From positions 11,037-75,036 of the forward strand of contig CALEKY010000109.1 of the NCBI GenBank assembly GCA_937902995.1: a stretch of 64,000 nucleotides of DNA. Reading direction: 5' to 3'. The position numbers were made by a program, and so were the translations under genes. The notes beneath the pieces are model-generated. The model saw only the letters and a list, made by a program, of their open reading frames with translations, was not told the DNA's origin and did not search any database. The DNA comes from an uncultured Sinobacteraceae bacterium. GTDB lineage: Bacteria > Pseudomonadota > Gammaproteobacteria > Steroidobacterales > Steroidobacteraceae. Positions 8,522 to 19,111 of this stretch are shown here, piece after piece. Position 1 is the first letter of the stretch. Every line of letters starts with the position of its first letter.

Positions 8522-9387
8522 TGAGAGAAGATGAAATGGAAAAAATTGGTGTTGTTGGCGCGGGCTTGATGGGGTCTGAGATCGCGCTGGTGTTTGCGCT
8601 GGCAGGGCATCGCGTGACCGTCGTCGATGCGCGCGCCGAAGCGTTGGAGAATGCGAAGTCGCGTTTGGCGGGCGTGCTCGACAAGGGCATCGCGCGAGGC
8701 TTCTATCAGCCGGAGAACAAGGAATCCGCGCTCGCTAATTTGACGTTCACGCTCGAAATCGAGGCACTTGCCGATTGCGATCTCGTTACCGAGGCAGTTT
8801 TCGAGGACCAAGCGGTCAAAGCGGACGTGCTGCGTCGGCTCGATGCGGTGTGCAAGCCCGAGTGCGTGCTCGCGACGAACACGTCCACGATTCCCATCTC
8901 CACGCTGGCCTCGTATGTCTCCGAGTCGAGGCGCGAACGTTTCATCGGCACGCACTATTTCTCCCCGGTGTCGCGCATGAAGCTGGTCGAGGTCGTGCCC
9001 GCTTTCGGCACGAATGAGGCGACGGTGGAGTTTGCAACTCGCCTTTGCCAGGCCATCGGCAAGGTACCGATCCGCGTCAAAGACGTGGCGGGATTCGCAG
9101 TCAATCGCGTCCTGCACGCGTTCGTCATCGAGGCGATTCGGCTCGTGGAAGAGGGTGTCGCCACACCCGAAGACATCGACACTGCATGCAAGCTCGGTTT
9201 GGGCCATCCGATCGGTCCGTTCGAGCTGATGGACGTCACCACGTCGAGCTTGTGCTTGCAGGTTCAGGAGATCCTGCACGAGAACTACGGCGAGCGTTTC
9301 CGGCCGCGGCCGCTGCTCAAGCAGCGCGTGCGCGCCGGATTGATCGGCGGCCGTAGCGCGCCAGGATGGCGCGGCAAGAAATCCTGA
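8521..9387 (+). CDS. 3-hydroxyacyl-CoA dehydrogenase (3-hydroxybutyryl-CoA type)
   Basis: 288 residues, the normal length of the stand-alone NAD-dependent enzyme. The Rossmann loop GVVGAGLMGSEIA is near residue 10, ATNTSTIPISTLA near 120, the catalytic His region GTHYFSPVSRMKLVEVV near 143 and the C-terminal domain from GFAVNRVLHAFVIEA. It oxidises (S)-3-hydroxyacyl-CoA to 3-oxoacyl-CoA. The ATG at 8521 overlaps the aacS stop; AGAGAAG fits a start at the inner ATG 8536 better, which would remove five residues. The operon context with aacS suggests short-chain, C4-type substrates. Confidence 0.85.
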   Translation: MREDEMEKIGVVGAGLMGSEIALVFALAGHRVTVVDARAEALENAKSRLAGVLDKGIARGFYQPENKESALANLTFTLEIEALADCDLVTEAVFEDQAVKADVLRRLDAVCKPECVLATNTSTIPISTLASYVSESRRERFIGTHYFSPVSRMKLVEVVPAFGTNEATVEFATRLCQAIGKVPIRVKDVAGFAVNRVLHAFVIEAIRLVEEGVATPEDIDTACKLGLGHPIGPFELMDVTTSSLCLQVQEILHENYGERFRPRPLLKQRVRAGLIGGRSAPGWRGKKS

Positions 9388-9419
9388 CGAGCGCACGTTT
9401 CCATACCTTGCGCAGCGAA

Positions 9420-9443
9420 GGCGGTTCGACGGAGCGAACCGCC
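9420..9443 (+). terminator. Hairpin after the aacS operon, possible terminator
   Basis: A perfect 9-bp stem (GGCGGTTCG / CGAACCGCC) with a 6-base loop, 33 bases after the dehydrogenase stop. No T-run follows, so termination may be weak or Rho-assisted. Confidence 0.45.
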
Positions 9444-9527
9444 GGCTCGTTGCGGGCCGCAAAGCCGGACATCCGTCTGCGGCACCTTCCTCATTGCGCA
9501 GAGTCGAAGCCAGGGACCGAAGAATTT

Positions 9528-9710
9528 CTAGCCGACGGTTCGCACGAACACGTTGCCGACGGCATCGGGCCCCCCGAGGGAACTCCCTAGCAGTCGATCG
9601 GGCATCTCCTTCGCCGCGGGACCTTCGAAAGCGGGGATACCGCCCGAATACACAGCGGCAACACCTGAATCGAGAATCCGTTGGATCGCCAGCCGCTCGG
9701 CTGGTGCCAT
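9528..9710 (-). other. Possible 60-codon ORF in a 568-base gap
   Basis: In the otherwise empty 9388-9955 interval this frame codes for 60 residues beginning MAPAERLAIQRIL and ending GNVFVRTVG. AAGGA lies 9 bases upstream and a TATAAC-like box further up on the same strand. No family is recognised and no hydrophobic segment is present. It could be a small gene, a remnant of a longer gene, or chance. The rest of the interval shows only the hairpin at 9420-9443 and the operator-like site at 9804-9817. Confidence 0.25.
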
Positions 9711-9803
9711 CGCCGCATCCTTAGATTTGTTACAGCGGTATCGAGGGTGTCGCAGGGGAGTTATAGTATTTTGATTAGTCGGTACGGGCGGTCTTGGCGA
9801 ATT

Positions 9804-9817
9804 CCATCAAGTGATTG
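9804..9817. promoter_or_regulatory. Operator-like palindrome, site A (one mismatch)
   Basis: CCATCAAGTGATTG, one mismatch from the CAATC-N4-GATTG pattern found at four other promoters in this block. It lies about 140 bases upstream of the MFS gene start at 9956. Confidence 0.5.
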
Positions 9818-9955
9818 ACTGAGCGGGTTGCGATGGGCACTCTTGCAAGGATGCGGACGACTGCGTAGTCAGAGGCGTTTCGCGTCGAGTGCTTCCGAAG
9901 ACCGTTCGATGTTCCTTACGAGCCCAACGAAACAAGCGACCAGTAGGGGGTGGTG

Positions 9956-11326
9956 ATGTCAAGCGAACGAGCGTCGAGCGAAGCGCTGTCTGTCGAGTCT
10001 GCGGGAACTGCGGTTGGCGAAGCTGGAGAGAGTTTCAGCGCTTCGACGGCGTATCGCTATTACGTCGCGTGGCTGCTGTGCGGCGTCTACATCATCAACA
10101 TGATGGATCGCCAGTTGCTGGCGATTCTCGCCGAGCCGGTTCGCACGGAGTTCGGCCTCACCGATTCGCACATGGGGCTGCTGACCGGATTTGCTTTCGC
10201 CGCCATTTACACGGTGCTCGGCATCCCGTTGGCGCGCATCGCAGATCGATTTCACCGCGTCAATCTCATCACCATCTGTATCGTCGTTTGGAGCGCCTTC
10301 ACGGCGTTGACGGGCTTCGCCAAGAGTTTCGCTCATCTGCTGATTGCGCGCATCGGCGTCGGTATCGGCGAGGCGGGCTGCAATCCTGCGGCCTACTCGA
10401 TCATCAGCGATTATTTCGAATCGAAGCGTCGCGCGACGGCGCTCGGTATCTACCAAGCGGGCGGTTTTGCCGGCTCGTTCTTGGGCATGCTCCTGGCCGG
10501 TTGGATCGCGCAGAACCACGGCTGGCGTACTGCATTCTTCCTGGTGGGCGTGCCCGGCGTGCTGATCGCGTTGCTGCTCAAGCTGACGTTGCGCGAACCT
10601 CCGCGCGGATTCTCGGATGACGCCAAGGTCGTGCAGGATCCGCCCCCAGCGAAGCAAGTGCTGTTCTCTCTGCTCTCCAAGTCTTCGTTCCGGCATCTTT
10701 CGTTCGCCGCCGCGCTTCACAACTTTGCGATTTACGGCGCCGGCAATTTCTACGCGGCCTTCCTCATGCGTACGCACGGCATGGGCGTTGCGGAGATCGG
10801 CTTCAAGTTGGGATTGATCACAGTGGTGGGCGGCGTCGCAGGCACTTATGTAGGCGGTTGGCTCAGCGACCAATATGCGAGCAAACGCGACGACGCGCGC
10901 TACTATCTGTGGGTCCCGGCACTATCGCTCCTCCTCGGGTTCCCCATCTATCAGGCGGCATTGATTGCAAACCATCAGCTGTTGCTGTTCTCGCTGTTGC
11001 TGCTGTCGACCTTCTGCAGCGCCGCCTACTTGGCGCCCAACATCACTGCGACCTATCGGCTGGTCGGCGTACGCGAGCGCGCTCTAGCGAGCGCGTTGCT
11101 ACTGTTCATTCTCAATATGATCGGGCTCGGCTTCGGTCCGTTGCTCGTCGGCATGCTGAGCGACTCCTTGCGAGGTGCCTTCATCGCCGACGGGTTGGCG
11201 GAATCCGAGGCGCTCGCGCAAGGACTGCAATGGTCATTGCGCATTCTGGGATTGGTCAATTTGTGGGCTGCCGTTCACTACTTCGTCGGGGCTCGTACGT
11301 TGCGACAAGAGATGATACGTGTATGA
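9956..11326 (+). CDS. MFS transporter, spinster-like
   Basis: 456 residues with about 12 membrane segments. The MFS signature between segments 2 and 3 reads GIPLARIADRFHRVNLI, and the N-terminal LLCGVYIINMMDRQLLAILAEPV is typical of spinster-type carriers found with catabolic genes, which import organic acids or aromatic compounds by proton symport. The substrate cannot be read from sequence. The ATG at 9956 has TAGGGGGTGG ahead of it; two GTG codons just upstream are in frame. It overlaps the acyl-CoA synthetase gene (ATGA), so import and CoA activation of the same compound are likely linked. A candidate operator lies at 9804. Confidence 0.85.
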   Translation: MSSERASSEALSVESAGTAVGEAGESFSASTAYRYYVAWLLCGVYIINMMDRQLLAILAEPVRTEFGLTDSHMGLLTGFAFAAIYTVLGIPLARIADRFHRVNLITICIVVWSAFTALTGFAKSFAHLLIARIGVGIGEAGCNPAAYSIISDYFESKRRATALGIYQAGGFAGSFLGMLLAGWIAQNHGWRTAFFLVGVPGVLIALLLKLTLREPPRGFSDDAKVVQDPPPAKQVLFSLLSKSSFRHLSFAAALHNFAIYGAGNFYAAFLMRTHGMGVAEIGFKLGLITVVGGVAGTYVGGWLSDQYASKRDDARYYLWVPALSLLLGFPIYQAALIANHQLLLFSLLLLSTFCSAAYLAPNITATYRLVGVRERALASALLLFILNMIGLGFGPLLVGMLSDSLRGAFIADGLAESEALAQGLQWSLRILGLVNLWAAVHYFVGARTLRQEMIRV

Positions 11327-12900
11327 ACGATTCTGCGATTTCCATTTCCGCGCTGCGCGAGCGCGACTTCGGTTCGCATCATGAGCTGATTCGAGCTCAT
11401 GCGAGCTTGCGTCCGAACAAGCCGGCGATGATCCAGGACGATCGTCAGTTGACGTACGCCGAGCTCGATGCGTTGATGGATCGGATCGGTGCGTCGTTGC
11501 AGCGGGATGGGGTGCGTCCTGGCGAGATCATCGCCATTTGCGCGGCGAACTCGATCGAGTACGGCGCGGTCTTCATTTCCGGTTGCCGCGTCGGAGTCGG
11601 TATCGCGCCGCTTGCGCCGTCGTCGACGCCGCAAAGCTTGATGACCATGCTCGAGGACTGCGGCGCAAAGCTCGTGTTCCTCGACGCCGCATCTGCGTGC
11701 GCGCTCGAGCCGTTGCGCAAGCCGAACGGTCCGAAGTGGATCATGCTCGACGGGACGGAGCATGGGGTGCCGTTTTCACAATGGCTCGCGCCGGGCGGTG
11801 CGAAACCGGAACCGGTCACGCTCGATCCGAAGCATCCGTTCAACATCATTTACTCGTCCGGAACGACCGGTACGCCGAAAGGTATCGTGCACTCGTTTGC
11901 GATGCGCTGGGTGCAATCGCGCCGCGAACCTGGGCACGACTACGAAGCCGATGTAAATCAGGTCGCGCTCATTTCGACGCCGCTGTACTCGAACACGACG
12001 CTGGTGAGCTTCCTGCCGACGCTATTGAACGGCGGAACGCTCGTCATCATGGCGAAGTTCGAGCCGTTGAAGTTTCTCGAGCTGGCGCAGAAGCATCGCG
12101 TCACGCATGCGATGCTGGTGCCGGTGCAGTATCAGCGTCTGATGGCGTTGCCGGAGTTCGATCAGTTCGATCTGTCGAGCTTCGTCATGAAGTATGCGAC
12201 GAGCGCACCGTTCCCGGCCGCGCTAAAGGCGGAAGTGTTGAAGCGTTGGCCCGGCGGATTGACCGAGTGGTACGGCATGACCGAAGGCGGTGCATCGTGC
12301 CAACTGCTCGCGCACGAGCACCCCGACAAGCTGCACACGGTGGGCAAACCGTTCCCCGGTCACGAGATGCGCATCATCGACGAAAACGGCAAGGAGTTGC
12401 CGCCGGGCGAAGTGGGCGAGGTCGTCGGGCGTTCGCCCGTGATGATGAGCGGCTACTTCAATCTGCCGGACAAGACCAAGGAGACGTTGTGGTACGACGA
12501 ACAGGGCAATGCATTCATTCGTACCGGCGATGTGGGTCGATTCGACGAAGACGGGTTCCTGACGTTGATGGATCGTCGCAAGGACATGATCATCTCGGGC
12601 GGATTCAACATTTATCCCAGCGACCTCGAGGCTGTTGTGAGGCAGCATGAATCCGTCGCCGACGTTGCCGTCGTCGGTGTGCCGTCGGAACGCTGGGGAG
12701 AGACGCCGGTTGCGTTCGTCGTGCTGCGTCCGGGGCATGACATCGAAGCCGAGCGTCTGCGCGACTGGGCCAATGAACGGCTCGGCAAGACGCAGCGGCT
12801 CAGTGCGGTGGAGCTCGTCTCGTCGCTGCCGAGAAGCGCAATCGGCAAGGTGTTGAAGCGCGAGCTGCGCAGCCAATACCAAGCGCGTGCTCGTCAATAG
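11323..12900 (+). CDS. Acyl-CoA synthetase (AMP-forming)
   Basis: 525 residues of the adenylate-forming superfamily. The P-loop IIYSSGTTGTPKGIVHS is near residue 178, the A5 motif TEWYGMTEGG near 315, the A7 motif IRTGDVGRFDEDGFLTLMDRRKD near 400, and the final catalytic lysine in RSAIGKVLKRELR. It links a carboxylic acid to CoA in the cytoplasm. Coupling to the MFS gene through a 4-base overlap suggests that it activates the acid that carrier brings in. Specificity is unknown; length and motifs resemble medium-chain or aryl-acid ligases. The hairpins at 12902-12959 follow it. Confidence 0.85.
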   Translation: MNDSAISISALRERDFGSHHELIRAHASLRPNKPAMIQDDRQLTYAELDALMDRIGASLQRDGVRPGEIIAICAANSIEYGAVFISGCRVGVGIAPLAPSSTPQSLMTMLEDCGAKLVFLDAASACALEPLRKPNGPKWIMLDGTEHGVPFSQWLAPGGAKPEPVTLDPKHPFNIIYSSGTTGTPKGIVHSFAMRWVQSRREPGHDYEADVNQVALISTPLYSNTTLVSFLPTLLNGGTLVIMAKFEPLKFLELAQKHRVTHAMLVPVQYQRLMALPEFDQFDLSSFVMKYATSAPFPAALKAEVLKRWPGGLTEWYGMTEGGASCQLLAHEHPDKLHTVGKPFPGHEMRIIDENGKELPPGEVGEVVGRSPVMMSGYFNLPDKTKETLWYDEQGNAFIRTGDVGRFDEDGFLTLMDRRKDMIISGGFNIYPSDLEAVVRQHESVADVAVVGVPSERWGETPVAFVVLRPGHDIEAERLRDWANERLGKTQRLSAVELVSSLPRSAIGKVLKRELRSQYQARARQ

Positions 12901-12901
12901 A

Positions 12902-12936
12902 AAAATGCGCCCCGCCCGTCAGCAGCGGGCGAGGCG
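12902..12936 (-). terminator. Rho-independent terminator for the hydroxyacyl-CoA dehydrogenase gene
   Basis: A GC-rich hairpin (CGCC..CGCCCG / CGGGCG..GGCG with one mismatch, 7-base loop). Read on the minus strand it is followed by TTTTT over the end of the convergent gene. Confidence 0.65.
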
Positions 12937-12937
12937 T

Positions 12938-12959
12938 GCGGCCCGGCGATCCGGGCCGC
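12938..12959. terminator. Perfect 9-bp hairpin between convergent genes
   Basis: GCGGCCCGG / CCGGGCCGC around the loop CGAT. It probably helps end transcription from the acyl-CoA synthetase side, though no T-run follows. Confidence 0.5.
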
Positions 12960-12981
12960 AATCGCTTTCCCTCGTATCCTG

Positions 12982-14262
<1,281 letters not shown>

Positions 14263-14454
14263 GGGCGATTCCCTTGGAAAATGTCGAGCCTAGTAGGTCG
14301 GCACTGCACGTACCGAGTGTTCAATTATTGCCCCAGCATTATGCCATCGATAGGAAGTTTGGCCGAGACCGAGCTTGAACTATGCGAAGTGTCGCAACCA
14401 TAATCCATACCGATAGCTCAAAGATGCCGATCTGCGAGACGGTGGACGCGCGGC

Positions 14455-17400
14455 ATGAGTAAAGAAGCCTTGCTGATCGCCAACCGGGGGGAAATCTCGA
14501 TTCGCATCGCGCGCGCTGCTGCGGCGCTCGGCATGCGCACGGTCGCGGTTTATTCCGAAGACGACGCGCATTCGCTGCACGTGCGACGGGCCGACGACGC
14601 AGTCGCTCTAAGCGGCCGCGGTCCGCGGGCGTATCTCGACGTCGAGCAGATCGTCGAAGCGGCACGGAACAGCGGTTGTTCGATCATTCATCCCGGATAC
14701 GGATTTCTGAGCGAGAGCGCGGCGTTCGCGGACGCCGTCCGTTCGGCCGGGCTGACGCTGGTTGCGCCTCGTACCGATCTCTTGGCGTTGTTCGGCGACA
14801 AGACACAGGCGCGCGCGTTGGCGCAGTCGCTGCAGGTTCCCGTGCTGCGAGGCACCTTTGCCGCATCGACGCTGGATGAAATTCGCGCCTTCTACGATTC
14901 GTTGCCGCAAGGCGGCTCCATCGTGATCAAGGCGAGCGGCGGCGGTGGCGGAAGAGGAATGCGTGTCGTGTCCGATCCCGCCGAGCTCGAGTCCGCGTAT
15001 GCACGATGCCGGTCCGAGGCGAAGTCGGCGTTCGGTACCGGCGATGTGTATGTGGAGGAGTACTTCGCGCCGGTTCGGCATGTTGAAGTGCAGATCGTCG
15101 GCGATCGGTACGGTGCGGTCAGTCACTTGTGGGAACGCGAGTGCACCCTGCAACGCCGCCATCAGAAGCTCATCGAGATTGCGCCGAGTCTCAGCCTGCA
15201 CCCCGACGTGCGCGAACGACTCATTGCGGCGGCGCTGCGCATGGCGCGTCACGTGCGCTACGAGGGTTTGGGCACGTTCGAATTCCTGGTCGATGCGGAA
15301 CAGAGGAGCGATGCCCGATTCGTGTTCATCGAGGCGAACGCACGTCTACAGGTCGAGCACACGGTCACCGAAGAAGTGCTCGGGATCGATCTAGTGCAGG
15401 CGCAGCTGCGCATCGCGCTGGGTGCAACTCTCGCGGAATTGGGGCTCGAGCAAGAATGCGTGCCGGCGCCGCGCGGCTGTGCCGTGCAGTTGCGAGTCAA
15501 CATGGAATCGCCGCAAAGAGATGGGACCGTCAAGCCTGCGTCCGGAACGTTGCGGGTCTTCGAACCGCCCGGCGGGCGCGGTGTGAGAGTCGATACTTTC
15601 GGATACACAGGCTACGAAGTCGTACCAGGCTTCGATTCGCTGCTCGCCAAAGTCATTGTGCATTCGCCTCGCACTGACTTGCGCGAACTTGCAGCAGCGG
15701 CCTATCGCGCGCTGTGCGAGTTCCGGATCGAGGGCGTGGACACGAACGTTCCCCTGCTTCAAGCCTTGCTCAAGCACCCGGAGTTCGTCAGCGATCGCAT
15801 CGATACGCGATTCATCGAGCGGCACGGCGAGGCGCTGCTGCGAGGGGACGACAATCACCCGCGGTTGTTCGTCGAAACGAGGGCGTCGGTGAAGACGTCG
15901 CTGGCCGGTGCACGCGTCGATACGAGCGATCCGCTCGCGGTGTTTCAGGTTGGCAAGCAGGCGCAAAGCGATACGTGGCAGCCGTTTGCCCAGAAGAATG
16001 GCGTCGCAGTCGCCGCGCCGCTCCAAGGAACCATCGTGGCCATCGAGGTGCGGGAAGGCGATCTCGTGCGCCGCGGGCAGCAACTCATCGTCATGGAATC
16101 CATGAAGATGGAGCACGTCGTCAATGCGAGCGTCGGCGGACGAGTTTCCGTCATTGCTGTTGCGGTCGGCGACGCCGTCATCGAAGGAGCACCGTTGCTC
16201 GCGATCGAGCCGCAAGAGGTCGATGGGGAATCTGCGGACGAGTCTGCACAGCTCGATCTCGACGCGATTCGTCCGGATCTGCACGAAGTGATCGCTCGGC
16301 ACGATCGCACGCTCGATGCCGCGCGACCCGAAGCGGTTGCGAAGCGACGTGCAACGGGACAGCGAACGGCGCGCGAGAACATCGAGGATCTGTGCGATCC
16401 AGGCACGTTCGTCGAATACGGACCGCTCGTGCTTGCGGCGCAGCGTGCGAGACGTTCGCTCGAGGAGCTCATCGTCAAGAGCCCGGCCGACGGTCTCGTG
16501 GCCGGCGTGGGCAGCATCAACGGTGCGTTGTTCGGCGATCCGGCATCGCGCTGCGTCGTCATGTCTTACGACTACACGGTTTTCGCGGGAACGCAGGGCG
16601 CGCGCAATCACATCAAGACCGATCGAATGATCAGGATTGCGAAGACCGCGAACATGCCGCTCGTGATTTTTGCCGAAGGCGGCGGCGGGCGTCCGGGCGA
16701 CACCGAATCGACGGGCGATGCCGGCGGGACACCGACGTTCGGCGATTTCGCCGAGCTGAGCGGTCAGGTTCCCTTGGTGGGCATCGCTGCCGGACGCTGC
16801 TTCGCCGGCAACGCGTCGCTGCTCGGTTGTTGCGATGTGGTCATCGCAACGAAATCGTCGAATATCGGCATGGGCGGACCGGCGATGATCGAAGGCGGAG
16901 GACTCGGCGTGTTTCGGCCGGAGGAGATCGGTCCGGCCTCCGTGCAGCTCGCGAACGGCGTCATCGATATCGGCGTGGCCGACGAGGCCGAAGCCGTCGC
17001 GGTCGCGAAGAAATATCTCTCGTATTTTCAGGGATCGATCGCCGACTACGAATGTGCCGATCAGCGTCTGATGCGGCACATCGTTCCGGAAAATCGGCTC
17101 CGCACTTACGACGTTCGCAAGGTGATCGAGACCTTGTCCGATACCGGATGGGTACTCGAGCTGCGCTCGCAGTTCGCGCGCGGAATGATCACGGCGCTGA
17201 TCCGAATCGAAGGCCGTCCGATCGGCGTGATCGCGAACAATCCGCAACATTTGGGCGGCGCGATCGATTCCGACGGTGCCGACAAAGCCGCGCGGTTCAT
17301 GCAGCTGTGCGACGCTTTCGACATTCCGCTGCTGTTTCTCTGCGATACGCCGGGAATCATGGTGGGACCCGAAGCGGAAAAGACCGCGTTGGTCAGACAC

Positions 17401-17820
17401 TCGAGCCGCATGTTCGTCATCGGCGCCAATTTGAGTGTGCCGTTCTTTACCGTCGTGTTGCGCAAGGCCTATGGGCTCGGTGCGATTGCCATGGCGGGCG
17501 GATCTTTCAAACGTCCGATGGCAACGGTGGCATGGCCGACCGGCGAATTCGGCGGCATGGGCCTGGAAGGCGCAGTCAAGCTCGCGTATCGCAACGAGCT
17601 TGCAAGCATCGCCGATCCTGCGGAGCGCAAGCGGAAATACGAGCAGATGGTCGCTGAGCTTTACGAGAAAGGTAAGGCCTTGAGCATTGCGACGATCTTC
17701 GGTGTCGACGACACCATCGATCCGGCGGACACTCGCCGGTGGCTGGCGAACCTGCTGCGTTCCGTCAGAGTGCGTAACCGACGCAAACGCAAAAAGCGAG
17801 TCGCCATCGATACGTGGTGA
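14455..17820 (+). CDS. Single-chain biotin-dependent acyl-CoA carboxylase (BC-BCCP-CT fusion)
   Basis: 1121 residues joining all parts of an acyl-CoA carboxylase. Residues 1-450 are biotin carboxylase (LLIANRGEISIRIARAA; ATP loop KASGGGGGRGMR; FIEANARLQVEHTVTE). A biotinyl domain spans about 515-585 with the modified Lys551 in ESMKMEH. The carboxyltransferase runs from about 605 (DLVAGVGSINGALFG; GGGGRPGDTE; CDTPGIMVGPEAE; PTGEFGGMGLEGAVK). In most bacteria these are two or three separate subunits. It should carboxylate a short-chain acyl-CoA; which one cannot be said. The lysine/arginine-rich last 20 residues are outside the conserved domains. The oxidised-PVA-hydrolase-like gene follows after 53 bases, probably in the same operon. 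Confidence 0.88.
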   Translation: MSKEALLIANRGEISIRIARAAAALGMRTVAVYSEDDAHSLHVRRADDAVALSGRGPRAYLDVEQIVEAARNSGCSIIHPGYGFLSESAAFADAVRSAGLTLVAPRTDLLALFGDKTQARALAQSLQVPVLRGTFAASTLDEIRAFYDSLPQGGSIVIKASGGGGGRGMRVVSDPAELESAYARCRSEAKSAFGTGDVYVEEYFAPVRHVEVQIVGDRYGAVSHLWERECTLQRRHQKLIEIAPSLSLHPDVRERLIAAALRMARHVRYEGLGTFEFLVDAEQRSDARFVFIEANARLQVEHTVTEEVLGIDLVQAQLRIALGATLAELGLEQECVPAPRGCAVQLRVNMESPQRDGTVKPASGTLRVFEPPGGRGVRVDTFGYTGYEVVPGFDSLLAKVIVHSPRTDLRELAAAAYRALCEFRIEGVDTNVPLLQALLKHPEFVSDRIDTRFIERHGEALLRGDDNHPRLFVETRASVKTSLAGARVDTSDPLAVFQVGKQAQSDTWQPFAQKNGVAVAAPLQGTIVAIEVREGDLVRRGQQLIVMESMKMEHVVNASVGGRVSVIAVAVGDAVIEGAPLLAIEPQEVDGESADESAQLDLDAIRPDLHEVIARHDRTLDAARPEAVAKRRATGQRTARENIEDLCDPGTFVEYGPLVLAAQRARRSLEELIVKSPADGLVAGVGSINGALFGDPASRCVVMSYDYTVFAGTQGARNHIKTDRMIRIAKTANMPLVIFAEGGGGRPGDTESTGDAGGTPTFGDFAELSGQVPLVGIAAGRCFAGNASLLGCCDVVIATKSSNIGMGGPAMIEGGGLGVFRPEEIGPASVQLANGVIDIGVADEAEAVAVAKKYLSYFQGSIADYECADQRLMRHIVPENRLRTYDVRKVIETLSDTGWVLELRSQFARGMITALIRIEGRPIGVIANNPQHLGGAIDSDGADKAARFMQLCDAFDIPLLFLCDTPGIMVGPEAEKTALVRHSSRMFVIGANLSVPFFTVVLRKAYGLGAIAMAGGSFKRPMATVAWPTGEFGGMGLEGAVKLAYRNELASIADPAERKRKYEQMVAELYEKGKALSIATIFGVDDTIDPADTRRWLANLLRSVRVRNRRKRKKRVAIDTW

Positions 17821-17873
17821 CGGTCGACAACATTATTCATACGCTGCATCAGGGCAGTGCTTTTGGAGGCATC

Positions 17874-19010
17874 ATGAAGTTTGGTTCAAGTCTGTCGAGC
17901 GCTCAGCCAGTCGTCGTCGCGGCGGCGCTGCTCATGGTTGCGGGTTGCTCGAATACTCCCTATGAAACTGCGGCGGGAAGCGGTGCGGCTTCGGCTGCTG
18001 AAGCGACGAATGAGGTGCGTTGGGAATGTCCGGACGGTTATGAGGTCAAGGCAGGCTTGAACACCGACTTCCCGCACAAAGGACAGAAGCGCGCCTTCGT
18101 CGTGTACCCGCCCGAGAATGCGGAGGGTCCCGCGCCCGTATGGGTACCGATGACCGGCACGGTCGAATCGACGATGGACAATCTCACCGTCCAACGCAGC
18201 GGCGCGAACGCGCTGCTCGCAAAGCACGGCTACATGGTGATCGGACCGGTGCGGCAATGCGCGAACCAGGATCCGAACGCACGGCCGGCCGCATGCAACG
18301 GTCCCGGTAAGGACGGCTGGAACTGGGCCCCCTGGAATGAAGGGCGTGCGGCCAATGCGAGCGGCGACCGCTGGAAAACGGATGAAGGCGCTGACTCGTC
18401 GTTCCTCGTGGCCATGGTCAAGTGCGTGGGTACGAAGTTCGAGCTCGATCCGCGTCGTCTCTATCTCGGCGGCATTTCTTCCGGCGGCACGATGACGAAT
18501 CGGGCGCTGCTGTTCCGTTCGGACTTCTGGGCGGGCGGCCTGCCGATCTCGGGCGAGTGGTACGTGTCGGCTGACGATGGCACGCCGCTCTCGTTCGACG
18601 ATGCGCGCGCTGCCGTGGCGGCGGCACCGACGAAGATTCACCAAGGTCGTGTCGGTCCGTATCCGCTGCCGTCGAAATTGGGCCCGATGATCGTGATGAC
18701 CGTGTGGGGCGGCGAGAACGATCTATGGAATTGCACGCGCCCTGACGGTTCGAAGTTCTTGTGCGCGGATTATCGACCGAGCACACAGGCAGGTTCGAAC
18801 TATTTCAGCGCGCACAGCAACGTCGTTCACGTGGCATGCACCGCGAATCACGGTCACATGTGGCCGCAAGTGAATACGAGCGAGTTCAATCTGTGGGCGC
18901 TCAATACACTGGCATCCCATCCGAAGGGTTCGGATCCGCGCGACTTCAAGCTCACGCAGCCGCCCGAAGGCTATAGCTGCCGCGTCGGTCCGTTCGTGGG
19001 GCTGTACTGA
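17874..19010 (+). CDS. pvaB: Oxidised polyvinyl alcohol hydrolase-like lipoprotein (serine hydrolase)
   Basis: 378 residues. The signal peptide ends in lipobox VAGC, with Cys25 the lipidated residue. The nucleophile elbow GISSGG places Ser202; Asp283 in ENDLW and His328 in NHGHMW complete a likely triad, spaced 81 and 45 residues apart. Length, lipoprotein signal, triad order and the Trp two residues after the Asp agree with oxidised PVA hydrolase, the PHB-depolymerase-like enzyme that cleaves beta-diketones in oxidised polyvinyl alcohol. A PVA dehydrogenase homologue lies 4 kb away. GGAGG precedes the ATG at 17874. A related polyester depolymerase or feruloyl-esterase-like role is the alternative. 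Confidence 0.75.
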   Translation: MKFGSSLSSAQPVVVAAALLMVAGCSNTPYETAAGSGAASAAEATNEVRWECPDGYEVKAGLNTDFPHKGQKRAFVVYPPENAEGPAPVWVPMTGTVESTMDNLTVQRSGANALLAKHGYMVIGPVRQCANQDPNARPAACNGPGKDGWNWAPWNEGRAANASGDRWKTDEGADSSFLVAMVKCVGTKFELDPRRLYLGGISSGGTMTNRALLFRSDFWAGGLPISGEWYVSADDGTPLSFDDARAAVAAAPTKIHQGRVGPYPLPSKLGPMIVMTVWGGENDLWNCTRPDGSKFLCADYRPSTQAGSNYFSAHSNVVHVACTANHGHMWPQVNTSEFNLWALNTLASHPKGSDPRDFKLTQPPEGYSCRVGPFVGLY

Positions 19011-19021
19011 CGGAATCCAGA

Positions 19022-19051
19022 ATATGTCTGCGCGGCGACGTGCAGACATAT
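19022..19051. terminator. Terminator between convergent hydrolase and quinoprotein genes
   Basis: A perfect 10-bp stem (ATATGTCTGC / GCAGACATAT) with a 10-base loop, followed by TTTATAT on the plus strand. It stands 12 bases after the hydrolase stop. Confidence 0.65.
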
Positions 19052-19111
19052 TTATATGTGTCGAGGCGCGTGCCGGGCCGGCAGGATGACCGCGAGGGCC
19101 GCGCCTCGCAG

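Noticed and set aside
15391..17400. Antisense frame of 669 codons opposite the acyl-CoA carboxylase gene
   Set aside because: It is a mirror of the GC-rich coding frame: Arg/His/Asp-rich, no domains, no ribosome binding site. The plus-strand gene explains the region fully.
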